This document shows, piece by piece, positions 22,970 to 31,576 of a stretch of DNA of 32,967 nt. Both the position numbers and the translations under genes were made by a program. Origin of the DNA: Saprospiraceae bacterium (lineage in GTDB: Bacteria > Bacteroidota > Bacteroidia > Chitinophagales > Saprospiraceae); NCBI GenBank assembly GCA_022763215.1, contig JALEHC010000103.1:1-32967 (forward strand), in the 5' to 3' direction. A model generated the notes under the pieces. It was given only the letters and a program-made list of their open reading frames with translations, did not search any database and was not told the origin of the DNA. Positions within the stretch are counted from its first letter, which is position 1, and the number at the start of each line of letters is the position of its first letter.

Positions 22970-24217
22970 TCAGATTAAAACTGAACGGCTGGATCTTTTT
23001 AAAATTTCTTTTGGGTAACACAGGTAATGCTTTACAAAATTTTTGGCTTGTATGCCATAATCCATTGATACCGACATGGGCTGAACACTACCATTTTTGA
23101 AAAGAATCTTGATTTCATCTTTTGAAGTACTGTAAGCACTGTTTGATTCAATACCTTCAATAAATAGATACTCCATGATATTGGAAGAAAACGGATTCCA
23201 TTTTTCAACTTTTTCGAAAACACCCTCTTTGTAGGATTGTTCAAAAGGTAAGTTGCTGAATTCAAGTCTGAATAAAGAGCGATTGACAATCTTCTTTGAC
23301 AGAAATGCCAAAAATGGGTCATCTGCGTGTACCCAGTTTTTGATAGATGAGATAATGTCAATATCATCCAATTGAGAAAAATGAAAAAGTAATTCCTCTG
23401 GATGTTCGCGTAAATCTTTCCTTTCTAATTCGTATTTCAAGAAATAATTCATGGCCGGCGAGTGAATCTGCGGGTCCCAACCATTTCTGACCAGTGCTTT
23501 GGCTCGATTGAGTGCCTGAATGAGCATCAGTTCTGCTGCAAGCACCGTTTTGTGTAAGTATACCTGCCAGTACATCAGTCTGCGAGCAACCAAAAACTTT
23601 TCGATAGAATAAATCCCCTTTTCTTCAACCACCAGTTCATTATCGTGAACTGCCAGCATTTTAATTATTCGATCATACCCGATTACACCTTCATGGACTC
23701 CAGTGAAATAGCTATCGCGATTGAGGTAATCCATCCGGTCCATGTCCAATTGGCTCGATACTAATTGATGCAGGAATGTCTTGTGGTAATTCCCTTTAAA
23801 AATCTCGATTGTCAGATCGAGTGCCCCACCAAAGGCTTCATTTAACTTTTCCATAAACAATACGGAAAGTTCTTCATGCGTAACATTGATAAGGGTATTT
23901 TCCAAGGTATGCGAAAATGGGCCGTGGCCAATATCATGTAATAAGATCGCAATCGATACTGCTTCGGCCTCTTCGTCTGTAATATCTGCGCCTTTGGAAC
24001 GCAAGACTTCAATGGCTTGGGTCATCAGGTGCAGGGCCCCTAGGGCATGATGAAAGCGCGTATGCAAAGCCCCCGGATATACATAATGGGTAAGACTTAG
24101 TTGTTTGATGCGTCGAAGACGCTGGAAATACGGATGTTCCATCAGATCAAAGATGAGTCCGTAAGGAACACTTACAAAGCCATATACGGGATCGTTCAAA
24201 ATTTTTTTCTTGTTCAT
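22970..24217 (-). CDS. HD domain phosphohydrolase (YdhJ/SAMHD1-like)
   Basis: A 415-residue metal-dependent phosphohydrolase. The start NDPVYGFVSVPYGLIFDLMEHP and RLRRIKQL are typical of this HD subfamily. The metal site is visible as His56 (HTRFHH), His94-Asp95 (LLHDIGHGPFSH) and a later Asp in LDMDRMDYLNRDS. Relatives hydrolyse dNTPs or nucleotides; the actual substrate is not known for the Bacteroidota form. It is transcribed divergently from porX and followed at 16 bases by an MFS gene. From memory this HD gene is a common neighbour of porX, sometimes with lpxD, in Bacteroidota. Confidence 0.9.
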   Translation of the reverse strand: MNKKKILNDPVYGFVSVPYGLIFDLMEHPYFQRLRRIKQLSLTHYVYPGALHTRFHHALGALHLMTQAIEVLRSKGADITDEEAEAVSIAILLHDIGHGPFSHTLENTLINVTHEELSVLFMEKLNEAFGGALDLTIEIFKGNYHKTFLHQLVSSQLDMDRMDYLNRDSYFTGVHEGVIGYDRIIKMLAVHDNELVVEEKGIYSIEKFLVARRLMYWQVYLHKTVLAAELMLIQALNRAKALVRNGWDPQIHSPAMNYFLKYELERKDLREHPEELLFHFSQLDDIDIISSIKNWVHADDPFLAFLSKKIVNRSLFRLEFSNLPFEQSYKEGVFEKVEKWNPFSSNIMEYLFIEGIESNSAYSTSKDEIKILFKNGSVQPMSVSMDYGIQAKNFVKHYLCYPKEILKRSSRSVLI

Positions 24218-24528
24218 GGCGTATGGTCAAACTTTCTTTTCTATATTCCGTTGCTATTGTCTTATTTGCCGCAAAGGCAAACAAAAAACGGCAGGCCTTA
24301 CCCGAAGTCTATTATATTTCCGGAAAAAACAGCAACAGCATACCAAAAACAGGTCAAATGCTCGTTGCTATAAAACGGAATATTTCAATTTGTTTGATAA
24401 TCTATTTAAAAAGCACACAAAATTAGCTGATTTACAGCTCCTTTTTGTTAATTAAACAATAATTCTGAGCCTTTCGGGAAATAAACAACCTGATTGTTCC
24501 TCTTTCACCCAAAACATCAAGCAACTTC
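24218..24528. other. Divergent intergenic region between the HD gene and porX
   Basis: 311 bases carrying the upstream sequences of two divergent genes. I find no full consensus promoter for either. A small hairpin AGCTG/CAGCT lies at 24425-24439. Short plus-strand frames here (for example 24223-24426) have no protein-family character. Confidence 0.4.
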
Positions 24529-26082
24529 ATGGAGAAGATTACAATACTCTGGGCAGATGATGAAATTGATTTGCTAAAGCCTCAACTTATGTTCCTTCGC
24601 AAAAAAGGATATGAAGTGATTGAAGTAACCAATGGTTATGATGCCCTCGAAGAATGCCAGGAAAACCAAGATATTGACGTCGTGTTTCTGGATGAAAGCA
24701 TGCCTGGTATTACCGGCCTCGAAACACTTCCCAAAATAAAAGCGAGCTTCCCCCACCTACCAGTTGTCATGATTACCAAAAATGAAGCTGAAAATGTAAT
24801 GGAAGAAGCTATCGGTGCTCAAATATCAGATTACCTGATCAAGCCCGTCAACCCAAACCAAATTCTGCTTAGCCTCAAAAAAATTATTGACAACAAACGC
24901 CTGGTTCGCGAAAAAACTTCTTCTGACTACCAACAGGAGTTTCGTCAGATTTTCATGAAAATCAATAGCGGGCTAGACTTTGAAGAATGGGTAAAAATTT
25001 ACCGCGAAATCATCGGTTGGGAAATCAAAATTGATGATTCCAATTCGGTAGAAATGGCCGATATACTCGCCATGCAGAAAAGTGAGGCGAATACCGAATT
25101 TTCAAAGTATATCGTCAAAAATTATATGAAGTGGATGGACAAGGGCAATGGCCCGGTCATGTCTGATAGCTTGCTTCGACAAAAGGTATTCACGAAAATG
25201 GATCACGAAGTGCCAACCATTTTCCTTTTACTTGATAATCTTCGATATGACCAATGGAAAATTCTGGAGCCGATTATTTCCGAATTTTTCAAAATGGAAG
25301 AAGAAGACTTCTTTTACAGCATCTTACCGACTTCCACACAGTACAGTCGGAATGCCATCTTTGCAGGTATGATGCCAGGCGAAATTGCCAAACACTATAA
25401 AAAATGGTGGCTCAATGATCATGAGGAAGGTGGGAAAAACCAACACGAACAAGACCTTCTAGGGGAACAAATTAACCGCCTCTTCCGCAATCCAATCCGC
25501 TTCGATTATGTGAAGGTAACCAATGCCTACCATGCCAAACAACTCAACGACAACATACTCAATTATTTGAATAACGACCTAACCGTTATTGTCTATAATT
25601 TTATTGATATGCTGTCTCACGCACGTACTGAAATGGAAGTGCTGAAAGAACTGGCAGGTGACGAACGCGCCTATCGTTCATTGACCCGATCGTGGTTTGA
25701 AAACTCTCCACTCTGGACCGCTTTACAAAAAGTAGCGGAAAGGGAAGTGCAGTTATTTATCTCAACGGATCATGGTACCATCCGGGTAAATCAGCCATCC
25801 AAAGTCGTTGGCGACCGAGACACCACTACTAATCTGCGGTATAAGGTTGGTCGAAACCTAGATTATCAAAGAAATGATGTATTGGAGGTGAGAGACCCGA
25901 AAAAAGCACATTTGCCAAGGCCGAATGTGAGCTCAACTTTCATTTTTGCGAAGGAAGATAAATTTTTCCTCTATCCGAATAATTATAATTATTACAACAA
26001 TTATTATCGCAATACATTCCAGCATGGTGGTATTTCACTGGAAGAAATGATTTGTCCGGTGATTCGATTACGAAGCCGCTAA
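24529..26082 (+). CDS. porX: PorX, response regulator with PglZ domain (type IX secretion regulator)
   Basis: A 517-residue two-component response regulator of the type IX secretion system, normally phosphorylated by PorY. The receiver domain (1-120) has Asp10/Asp11, the phospho-acceptor Asp55 (VVFLDESMP), Thr83 and Lys105 (YLIKPVNP). After a helical linker (about 125-225) comes the PglZ domain of the alkaline phosphatase superfamily with Asp236 (LLLDNLRYDQW), the PTSTQYSRN nucleophile region (Thr270), VIVYNFIDMLSH, STDHGT and a late QHGGIS. In studied PorX this domain is a phosphodiesterase for oligonucleotides, and the protein also affects sigma-factor control of T9SS genes. It is monocistronic with a strong terminator. 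The receiver fusion separates it from the PglZ of BREX phage defence. Confidence 0.95.
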   Translation: MEKITILWADDEIDLLKPQLMFLRKKGYEVIEVTNGYDALEECQENQDIDVVFLDESMPGITGLETLPKIKASFPHLPVVMITKNEAENVMEEAIGAQISDYLIKPVNPNQILLSLKKIIDNKRLVREKTSSDYQQEFRQIFMKINSGLDFEEWVKIYREIIGWEIKIDDSNSVEMADILAMQKSEANTEFSKYIVKNYMKWMDKGNGPVMSDSLLRQKVFTKMDHEVPTIFLLLDNLRYDQWKILEPIISEFFKMEEEDFFYSILPTSTQYSRNAIFAGMMPGEIAKHYKKWWLNDHEEGGKNQHEQDLLGEQINRLFRNPIRFDYVKVTNAYHAKQLNDNILNYLNNDLTVIVYNFIDMLSHARTEMEVLKELAGDERAYRSLTRSWFENSPLWTALQKVAEREVQLFISTDHGTIRVNQPSKVVGDRDTTTNLRYKVGRNLDYQRNDVLEVRDPKKAHLPRPNVSSTFIFAKEDKFFLYPNNYNYYNNYYRNTFQHGGISLEEMICPVIRLRSR

Positions 26083-26088
26083 GCTTAG

Positions 26089-26123
26089 AAATGCTCAATT
26101 GAAAGTTATCCAATTGAGCATTT
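26089..26123 (+). terminator. Terminator of porX
   Basis: A 13-bp perfect stem (arms 26089-26101 and 26111-26123, core ATGCTCAATTG) with a 9-base loop and a run of T to 26127. It lies between convergent genes and may also work, less well, on the minus strand. Confidence 0.9.
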
Positions 26124-26125
26124 TT

Positions 26126-27268
26126 TTATGATTTGGCGAAAGCCAAAACCGCTGAAATATGCTCCGCAATAATTGCAGAATCCCGATTAATAACACCCAG
26201 AATTCCTCCTGGGGTGTAATTGTCATAACCTATAAAATAGACATTTTCAAAATCGCCCTTCCCGATAAGCTGCCGGGGTGCTTCGTTTTCATCTAACAAC
26301 TGATCAGTATGCTCAAAATAATCTTGGATTCCTGGTCGATAGCCGGTTGCCAAAATGATGGCATCAAAGGGCAGTTCTTCTCCGTTTTTAAACAGCACCC
26401 CCTCGGTTGTAAATCGGTCAATACCAGGCAGTACTTTGATATGGCCTTTTTTGATTTGTTCGAGTGTGCCGACATCAATGACAGGGGTTTTTCCGGTTAC
26501 CCGCAATTGTTTAGCTGGTGGCATTTTAGGCGTTTTGATACCATATTTCGACAAATCACCAACCGTAAATCTTCTGAGTTGTACTCCGATCCAATCGCCC
26601 AGCCAATCGGGTAGTTTTGACAATTTCTGGGCAGTCAACTGGGTCGGTCGCCCCATCACATCTCGCGGCACGATATTAACAGGACTTCGAACAGAAATGA
26701 AAGAATTGGCACCGTGCTCATATAGATCGAGCGCAATTTCTGCTCCGGTATTTCCCATACCAATCACCAGCACATTTTTGCCCTTATAGGACGAGCCGTT
26801 TTTGTAAAACTTACTATGGACGATGGAGCCCTGAAAATCTTCTTCATCCTGAAAAAACGGATGATAAGGAATTCGATTGACACCAGATGCCAATATTACG
26901 TGCTCTGCCTCAATACTGAGATCGGTATTGGTTTCTACCAACCAGTTATTTCCTTGTTTGTGCAAAGCAGTTACTGCTGTGTGAAAAATAGGCTGAATAT
27001 CGAAAGCAGCAGCATATTCGCACAAATACTCCGCCACCAGCTGTTTTGGAACATAAAGCGGATAATCTTCAGGAAATGGTTTGAAAGGTAGATGGGAAAG
27101 AGATTTGACGGTATGCAAATGCAGTCGATCATAGTGTTCATGCCAAGCATTTCCGACCCGACCACTTTTTTCAATCATAACAAAATCGAGCTGGCGCTTT
27201 CGCAAATGTGCCGCTATCGCTAGGCCTGCCGGCCCAGCTCCTACAATCAGTATTTTTGTTGTCATCAT
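26126..27268 (-). CDS. FAD/NADPH-dependent flavoprotein monooxygenase-like oxidoreductase
   Basis: A 380-residue cytoplasmic flavoenzyme of the FMO/YUCCA/Trk-like group. The N-terminal FAD site is GAGPAGLAIAAHL; the FMO fingerprint is present as FQGSIVHSKFY; the NADPH site is IGMGNTGAEIAL; and ATGYRPG closes the C-terminal part. Such enzymes add oxygen to N or S of small molecules, or oxidise ketones; the substrate is unknown. The start ATG at 27268 overlaps the stop of the GMC gene by four bases (ATGA), so translation is coupled. It ends just before the porX terminator, in convergent orientation. Confidence 0.88.
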   Translation of the reverse strand: MMTTKILIVGAGPAGLAIAAHLRKRQLDFVMIEKSGRVGNAWHEHYDRLHLHTVKSLSHLPFKPFPEDYPLYVPKQLVAEYLCEYAAAFDIQPIFHTAVTALHKQGNNWLVETNTDLSIEAEHVILASGVNRIPYHPFFQDEEDFQGSIVHSKFYKNGSSYKGKNVLVIGMGNTGAEIALDLYEHGANSFISVRSPVNIVPRDVMGRPTQLTAQKLSKLPDWLGDWIGVQLRRFTVGDLSKYGIKTPKMPPAKQLRVTGKTPVIDVGTLEQIKKGHIKVLPGIDRFTTEGVLFKNGEELPFDAIILATGYRPGIQDYFEHTDQLLDENEAPRQLIGKGDFENVYFIGYDNYTPGGILGVINRDSAIIAEHISAVLAFAKS

Positions 27269-28884
27269 GCCTGAATCGATTGCTTCTTACTCGTTTGCTG
27301 TTCGGCATCCAAAATAAAGGCAGCCGCCTTTTCTGCGATCATCATAGTGGGTGCATTGGTATTGCCCCGCACGATAGTTGGCATAATGGATGCATCTGCT
27401 ACTCTCAGCTGCTCAACACCCCGTACCCGTAGTTGTTCATCTACGACAGCGTTCTGGTCAGTGCCCATACGACAAGTACCTACCGGATGATAAAGGGTTT
27501 CCACATATTCGCGAAGGAAGGCAATCATATCTTCTTCCGGCAAATTTTGTTGATCAGGTACTCGAATGGCACCTCGATAAGGCGCAAATGCAGGCTGAGA
27601 CAAAATATCCATAGCAATATAGCAACCTTTTAGCATAACCCGTATATCAGACTCAGCCGCAAAATAGTTTGGATCGATTAAGGGTAATTCTTCAGGTCGA
27701 TTACTTGCTAATTGAATATGGCCTCTGCTTTCGGGTGCAATCAGGGTTGTACCCAAGCTAAAACCACTTCCAGCGGGGTTTTCGAATCCGTGTCGTAAAT
27801 AATAAGCTGGTGCAAAATGGAATTGTATATCTGGTGCAGGTAGGCTTTTGTCGGTTTTCAAGAAGCCTCCGGCTTCCGCAACATTGGAGGTCAATGGGCC
27901 TTTTTTATTTAGAAAATAACGTGTCAGATGTGCAAGTATAGCTGGAAAATTTTCAATGGTATCTAGTGTTATCCGCTTTTTTGATTCAAAACTAATGCCT
28001 CCGAGGAGGTGATCTTGCAAATTTTGGCCAACTTCCGGGCTATGGTGCATTACTTCTATCTGGTGTTGGCGGAGTTGAGCAGCATCACCTATGCCTGAAA
28101 GCATGAGCAAATGCGGACTACCAAAGGCTCCTGCACATAAAATAATTTCTTTATTAGCCCTTATTTGTTGTTGCTTGCCGCCCTGTTCAAAAGTAACGGA
28201 TACCGCTTTTTGCTCTTGTATATCAATTCGATGAACCAGCGCATTGGTTTTGACCGACAGATTGGGACGATGCATAACCGGATGCAAAAAAGCCACGGCT
28301 GCACTACAGCGCTTGCCTTTATTTTGCGTAAGCTGATACAAGCCAAAACCTTCTTGTTTTGCTCCATTAAAATCGTCATTAATGGGATAGCCTGCTTGCT
28401 GAGCTGCTTCCACTAATTTATGGCTCAGTATATTTGGAGAGCGTGGATCGGTGACGATCAGTTCGCCTTCACTTCCGTGAAATGCATCTGCTTTGTGCAA
28501 ATTTTGTTCAAATTTGCGAAAAAACGGTAACACCTCTTCATACGACCAGCCTGTATTGCCCATAGCTGCCCAGTTATCATAATCATAGCGATGACCTCGA
28601 ATGTAGATCATTGCATTAATACTACTACTCCCTCCCAGCACCTTGCCTCTGGGCTGGTACATAGCACGCTGATTCATGTGTTTTTGTGGAATAGTGTCGA
28701 TATTCCAATCTACTTCTGATCGGAAGAGTTTTCCAAAAGAAGCTGGGGTATGAATATTGGAGTGATCATCTTTGCCCCCGGCTTCCAGTAATAATACCTG
28801 CTGCGCTGGATTTGCCGAAAGGCGATTGGCGAGCAAACAACCGGCGGAGCCTGCCCCTATGATGATATAGTCTACGGTTTGCAT
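27265..28884 (-). CDS. GMC family oxidoreductase (choline/alcohol dehydrogenase type)
   Basis: A 539-residue FAD-dependent alcohol oxidoreductase. It shows the N-terminal FAD site GAGSAGCLLANRL, the flavin-binding SSSINAMIYIRGH region, GMC signature 2 (GSPHLLMLSGIG) and the active-site pair: His in YHPVGTCRMG and Asn in GNTNAPTMMIAEKAA. The sequence resembles bacterial choline dehydrogenase-like and alkyl-alcohol dehydrogenase-like members (PF00732/PF05199). No signal peptide. It overlaps the FMO-like gene by four bases, so the two probably oxidise successive intermediates of one substrate, which is inference from gene order. No betaine aldehyde dehydrogenase adjoins it, so a choline role is not favoured. 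Confidence 0.93.
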   Translation of the reverse strand: MQTVDYIIIGAGSAGCLLANRLSANPAQQVLLLEAGGKDDHSNIHTPASFGKLFRSEVDWNIDTIPQKHMNQRAMYQPRGKVLGGSSSINAMIYIRGHRYDYDNWAAMGNTGWSYEEVLPFFRKFEQNLHKADAFHGSEGELIVTDPRSPNILSHKLVEAAQQAGYPINDDFNGAKQEGFGLYQLTQNKGKRCSAAVAFLHPVMHRPNLSVKTNALVHRIDIQEQKAVSVTFEQGGKQQQIRANKEIILCAGAFGSPHLLMLSGIGDAAQLRQHQIEVMHHSPEVGQNLQDHLLGGISFESKKRITLDTIENFPAILAHLTRYFLNKKGPLTSNVAEAGGFLKTDKSLPAPDIQFHFAPAYYLRHGFENPAGSGFSLGTTLIAPESRGHIQLASNRPEELPLIDPNYFAAESDIRVMLKGCYIAMDILSQPAFAPYRGAIRVPDQQNLPEEDMIAFLREYVETLYHPVGTCRMGTDQNAVVDEQLRVRGVEQLRVADASIMPTIVRGNTNAPTMMIAEKAAAFILDAEQQTSKKQSIQA

Positions 28885-28955
28885 GATACAAGGTGATTAG
28901 TCTGAAATTTTATTCTGCGGCAATTAAAAATATCAAACAATACCTTTCCAGCCAT

Positions 28956-28989
28956 AAAAAAACGGAATAAAGTTTTACACCTTATCCCG
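28956..28989 (-). terminator. Terminator of the T9SS cargo gene
   Basis: On the minus strand, CGGGATAAGG (28980-28989) pairs with CTTTATTCCG (28963-28972), including two G-T pairs, with a 7-base loop. A run of seven T (28956-28962) follows. It lies 26 bases past the stop. Confidence 0.8.
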
Positions 28990-29015
28990 CTTTTGTATCC
29001 CTTTTAAAAAAAGGC

Positions 29016-30266
29016 TTATTGTTTCAGTAATTTTTGGGTAATGGTCGTTTGTTCTGTTTCGATTTGTAACAAATAAATTCCCGCTTTCAGCGAACGCAGA
29101 TCAATAATGCCGTTGCCATTTATTTTTTGTTGTAACAATTCCTGGCCTTGTAAATTTAGCAGTTTTAATCTGACAGTTTTCGGGGCTACAGTTTCCTGCA
29201 AATCAATCTGTACCCAGTCAGTAGCTGGATTGGGAGAGATATTAATTTCGGGAACATTTACCTCTTCCAGGCTATTTAGGCCGACACTTACGTTAAATGT
29301 AGTAGTATCTGCACAGCAGAAATTTTCGGTTATCAGTTCGACGATATATTCACCTGCTGCTGCATAAGTATGAGGTGCCGGGTAGCGATCTGTCACTACG
29401 GTGCCATCGCCCAAATTCCAAGTCCAGGAAGTACCATAACGCACTTGGTTGTCAAAGGTGATGGTGTTACCATCTACCATCAAATTGATTTCACCTGTTG
29501 GCTCTACCAATTCTTCCCCACAAAGACTGTTGGTGGCAATAAAAATACCCGAATCATAAATAGAATCACCAATATCGGTGATACCGATTTTGATATGATA
29601 AGTATTGCCCGCTTCCACAGAAAAACTGGCAGGAAGTAGAATCGTTCTCCCGTCAAACACAATATCGCTACCTCCGGTAGCTGCATAATCGATATAATAA
29701 TCTGCATTAGTAGCATCATTGACATTATCGATACTCACAGGCGTACTCTGCCCCGGAATCATGGCAATATTTTGATACTCCGTGCTATCTTGATGGCGGA
29801 CAAAGAAAGCAAATACATCATTGAAACCAGCATTGACAAACTCGGGATATTCTTCAGAAGCAAAGATGTAGTTGAACTCAAGTAAACCACTTTCTTGTGC
29901 CGTGATATCAAATTCCAATACAGCCGCATTAAAGGAAGCAGTACCTCCCGATAATGCCAGCAGATCGTCATCGCCAGGCGAATCTAGAATAAGGCTGAAA
30001 AAATCACTTGGCGGATAAGCAATGTTGCTCACATCGCCTGTGGACAACAAAATTCCGGCATTGATACCATAATCCGTGGTCGCTGCCTCGAAATAGGCAT
30101 GGCTCACATCCAAACCCGTAAAAGTGATATTAGAAGGTGTGACACAGGAATTATCAAAAAAGTCCATTACCATTTGTTCCGGAGAAATGCTATTATCGAC
30201 AAAGAGTTGTGCATTTAACGAAAGTGAAAAAAGAAATACGCTAAGGCTTGTAAACAGGGCTTTCAT
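29016..30266 (-). CDS. Secreted choice-of-anchor L / PKD protein with T9SS type A sorting domain
   Basis: A 416-residue extracellular protein. It has a signal peptide (1-20), then a choice-of-anchor L domain (about 30-250) with the hallmark AGILLSTGD and FNYIFASEEYPEF...GFNDVFAFF motifs, a PKD-type beta domain (about 260-330; WTWNLGDGT, TYAAAGEYIVEL) and a C-terminal T9SS type A sorting domain (about 340-416; INISPNPATDWVQI, then LNLQGQEL and LKAGIYLLQI). It would be exported by the type IX system, its sorting domain removed, and the rest released or tied to the cell surface. Binding or adhesion is likely but unproved. It sits divergently from the NADAR gene. Confidence 0.93.
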   Translation of the reverse strand: MKALFTSLSVFLFSLSLNAQLFVDNSISPEQMVMDFFDNSCVTPSNITFTGLDVSHAYFEAATTDYGINAGILLSTGDVSNIAYPPSDFFSLILDSPGDDDLLALSGGTASFNAAVLEFDITAQESGLLEFNYIFASEEYPEFVNAGFNDVFAFFVRHQDSTEYQNIAMIPGQSTPVSIDNVNDATNADYYIDYAATGGSDIVFDGRTILLPASFSVEAGNTYHIKIGITDIGDSIYDSGIFIATNSLCGEELVEPTGEINLMVDGNTITFDNQVRYGTSWTWNLGDGTVVTDRYPAPHTYAAAGEYIVELITENFCCADTTTFNVSVGLNSLEEVNVPEINISPNPATDWVQIDLQETVAPKTVRLKLLNLQGQELLQQKINGNGIIDLRSLKAGIYLLQIETEQTTITQKLLKQ

Positions 30267-30300
30267 AGGCTTTGAATTTTATTCATTTGATTATAATAGT

Positions 30301-30339
30301 TTGACGGACTTACAAACAAGTGAAGTTTTGATCCGTCAA
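30301..30339. repeat. 8-bp inverted repeat in a divergent promoter region
   Basis: TTGACGGA (30301-30308) and TCCGTCAA (30332-30339) are perfect reverse complements, 23 bases apart, between the T9SS cargo gene and the NADAR gene. It could be an operator or a chance repeat. Confidence 0.35.
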
Positions 30340-30404
30340 TTACAATTTACGAAAATTGAGGAACTATTAACCGATTAACATAGTTTGAAAACAAAACTAA
30401 GGAT

Positions 30405-30949
30405 ATGAAATATCATACAGACTGGCTGATGCAAGAGTTGGAAAAGGGGCTTTCGCCCAAATACATTTTCTTTTGGGGGCACCAACCTAAAAAAGATGGC
30501 CAGATTGGTAAAAGTTGCTTTAGTCAATGGTGGGAAGAAGTATTTGAAGTGGAAGGGATTAAGTATCGAAGTGCAGAGCATTGGATGATGGCCGAGAAGG
30601 CCCGATTATTTGAAGACCCGGAAATACTTGGGCAGATATTGCAGGCCCAGCATCCGGCAGAAGCCAAAAGCTTGGCCGAAAAGTCAGAAATTTTGACGAA
30701 AGTCAGTGGAAAGCGCATCGATATGAGATTGTGAAGCGCGGTAACTACTACAAATTTGCGCAAGCAGAGCCGTTAAAAACATTTTTATTGCAAACGAGCG
30801 ACCGAATTTTAGTGGAAGCAAGCCCGTATGATAAAATTTGGGGAATCGGGATGACCGTACAAGAAGAAGGGGTTGAAAAACCCGAAAATTGGAAAGGACC
30901 AAATTTGTTAGGTTTTGCACTAATGGAAGTCAGAGATGAGCTAAAATAG
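30405..30949 (+). pseudogene. NADAR family protein (YbiA-like), broken by a one-base frameshift
   Basis: NADAR proteins cleave N-glycosidic bonds of ADP-ribose or of riboflavin intermediates. The first part ends at 30734 in an off-frame tail; the second continues from about 30677 in another frame. Together they give one normal NADAR of about 181 residues: FFWGHQPKKDG, YRSAEHWMMAEKARLF, then RGNYYKFAQAE, DRILVEASPYDKIWGIGM and NLLGFALMEVRDEL. Restoring one G at 30674-30675 (TTGGCC to TTGGGCC) recreates SLGRKV and joins both halves exactly. It may be a real mutation or a sequencing error in a G run. No slippery heptamer of the -1 type is evident. The gene ends 1 base before a shared terminator. 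Confidence 0.85.
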
Positions 30950-30950
30950 A

Positions 30951-30985
30951 AAACCGGAGTCCAGCATAGTGCTGAGCTCCGGTTT
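30951..30985. terminator. Bidirectional terminator between NADAR and barrel genes
   Basis: AAACCGGAG (30951-30959) pairs with CTCCGGTTT (30977-30985), and inside it CAGCA pairs with TGCTG around a 3-base loop. It lies between two convergent genes. Confidence 0.85.
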
Positions 30986-30994
30986 AGGAGTTGG

Positions 30995-31492
30995 TTAGAA
31001 GTAGAATCTTAGACCGACGCCACCACCTACAGCACCGGAGGTTTCGTCAATTAATTCTAGTCGAGGCGTTACCTGACCATACAACTCTACAATACCGATC
31101 ATAACGTTTAGTCCCAAGGTACCACTCAATCCGGCAGCTACTTCATTGTTGTTATTGTCGGAATCGAAAATATTTCCATTTTCTCCTCTAACACCAAGAA
31201 ATACACCAGGACCAATAAAATAGTGTACCACATCAGAGTCACCGATGTGACGTTCAACTAGACCGTGGACATTTACGAAGAAAAAGTCGTCGAGGTCCCA
31301 AGCCACCAAAATGTCAGTAGAAACACCTGATGGTTTGTACACTTTCAGACTAAGACCGGTAGGTTGACCAAATTGTGCACCGATACCTACATCACCGTTT
31401 GAACGTTGAGCTTGTAAGCCTACCACACTCAATACGGCAAAAATAAGGACGAGCGACCACTTGGTCATTTTTGAATTCATTTGGTTAAACAT
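30995..31492 (-). CDS. Small outer-membrane beta-barrel-like protein
   Basis: A 165-residue secreted protein with a signal peptide (MTKWSLVLIFAVLSVVGLQAQ, near the N-terminus) and a Gly-rich beta chain with strand-like motifs GIGAQFGQPTGLSLKVY, YFIGPGVFLGVRG and a C-terminal aromatic GGGVGLRFYF. It resembles the short barrels annotated as BAPKO_0422/DUF3996-like (impression only). Three in-frame ATGs exist (31492, 31480, 31468); 31468 gives the cleanest signal peptide, so the true chain may be 8 residues shorter. It is co-oriented with the serine hydrolase 84 bases upstream and may share its transcript. Function is unknown. Confidence 0.72.
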   Translation of the reverse strand: MFNQMNSKMTKWSLVLIFAVLSVVGLQAQRSNGDVGIGAQFGQPTGLSLKVYKPSGVSTDILVAWDLDDFFFVNVHGLVERHIGDSDVVHYFIGPGVFLGVRGENGNIFDSDNNNNEVAAGLSGTLGLNVMIGIVELYGQVTPRLELIDETSGAVGGGVGLRFYF

Positions 31493-31576
31493 AACAGATT
31501 TTTTGGTTTGTTACTTAAACCTAAGAATTCAATTGGTGTTCGATAGTGGCCTATCTTGGCCTACCTTCCAGCGACA

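Noticed and set aside
24223-24426. Short plus-strand frame with a signal-like N-terminus before porX
   Set aside because: It starts inside the leader region of the divergent HD gene, has no family character, and overlapping frames of similar length exist in the same stretch.
24529-26082. PglZ domain as a sign of BREX phage defence
   Set aside because: The PglZ domain is fused to a receiver domain with an intact phospho-Asp, which is the PorX layout; no other BREX genes are present.
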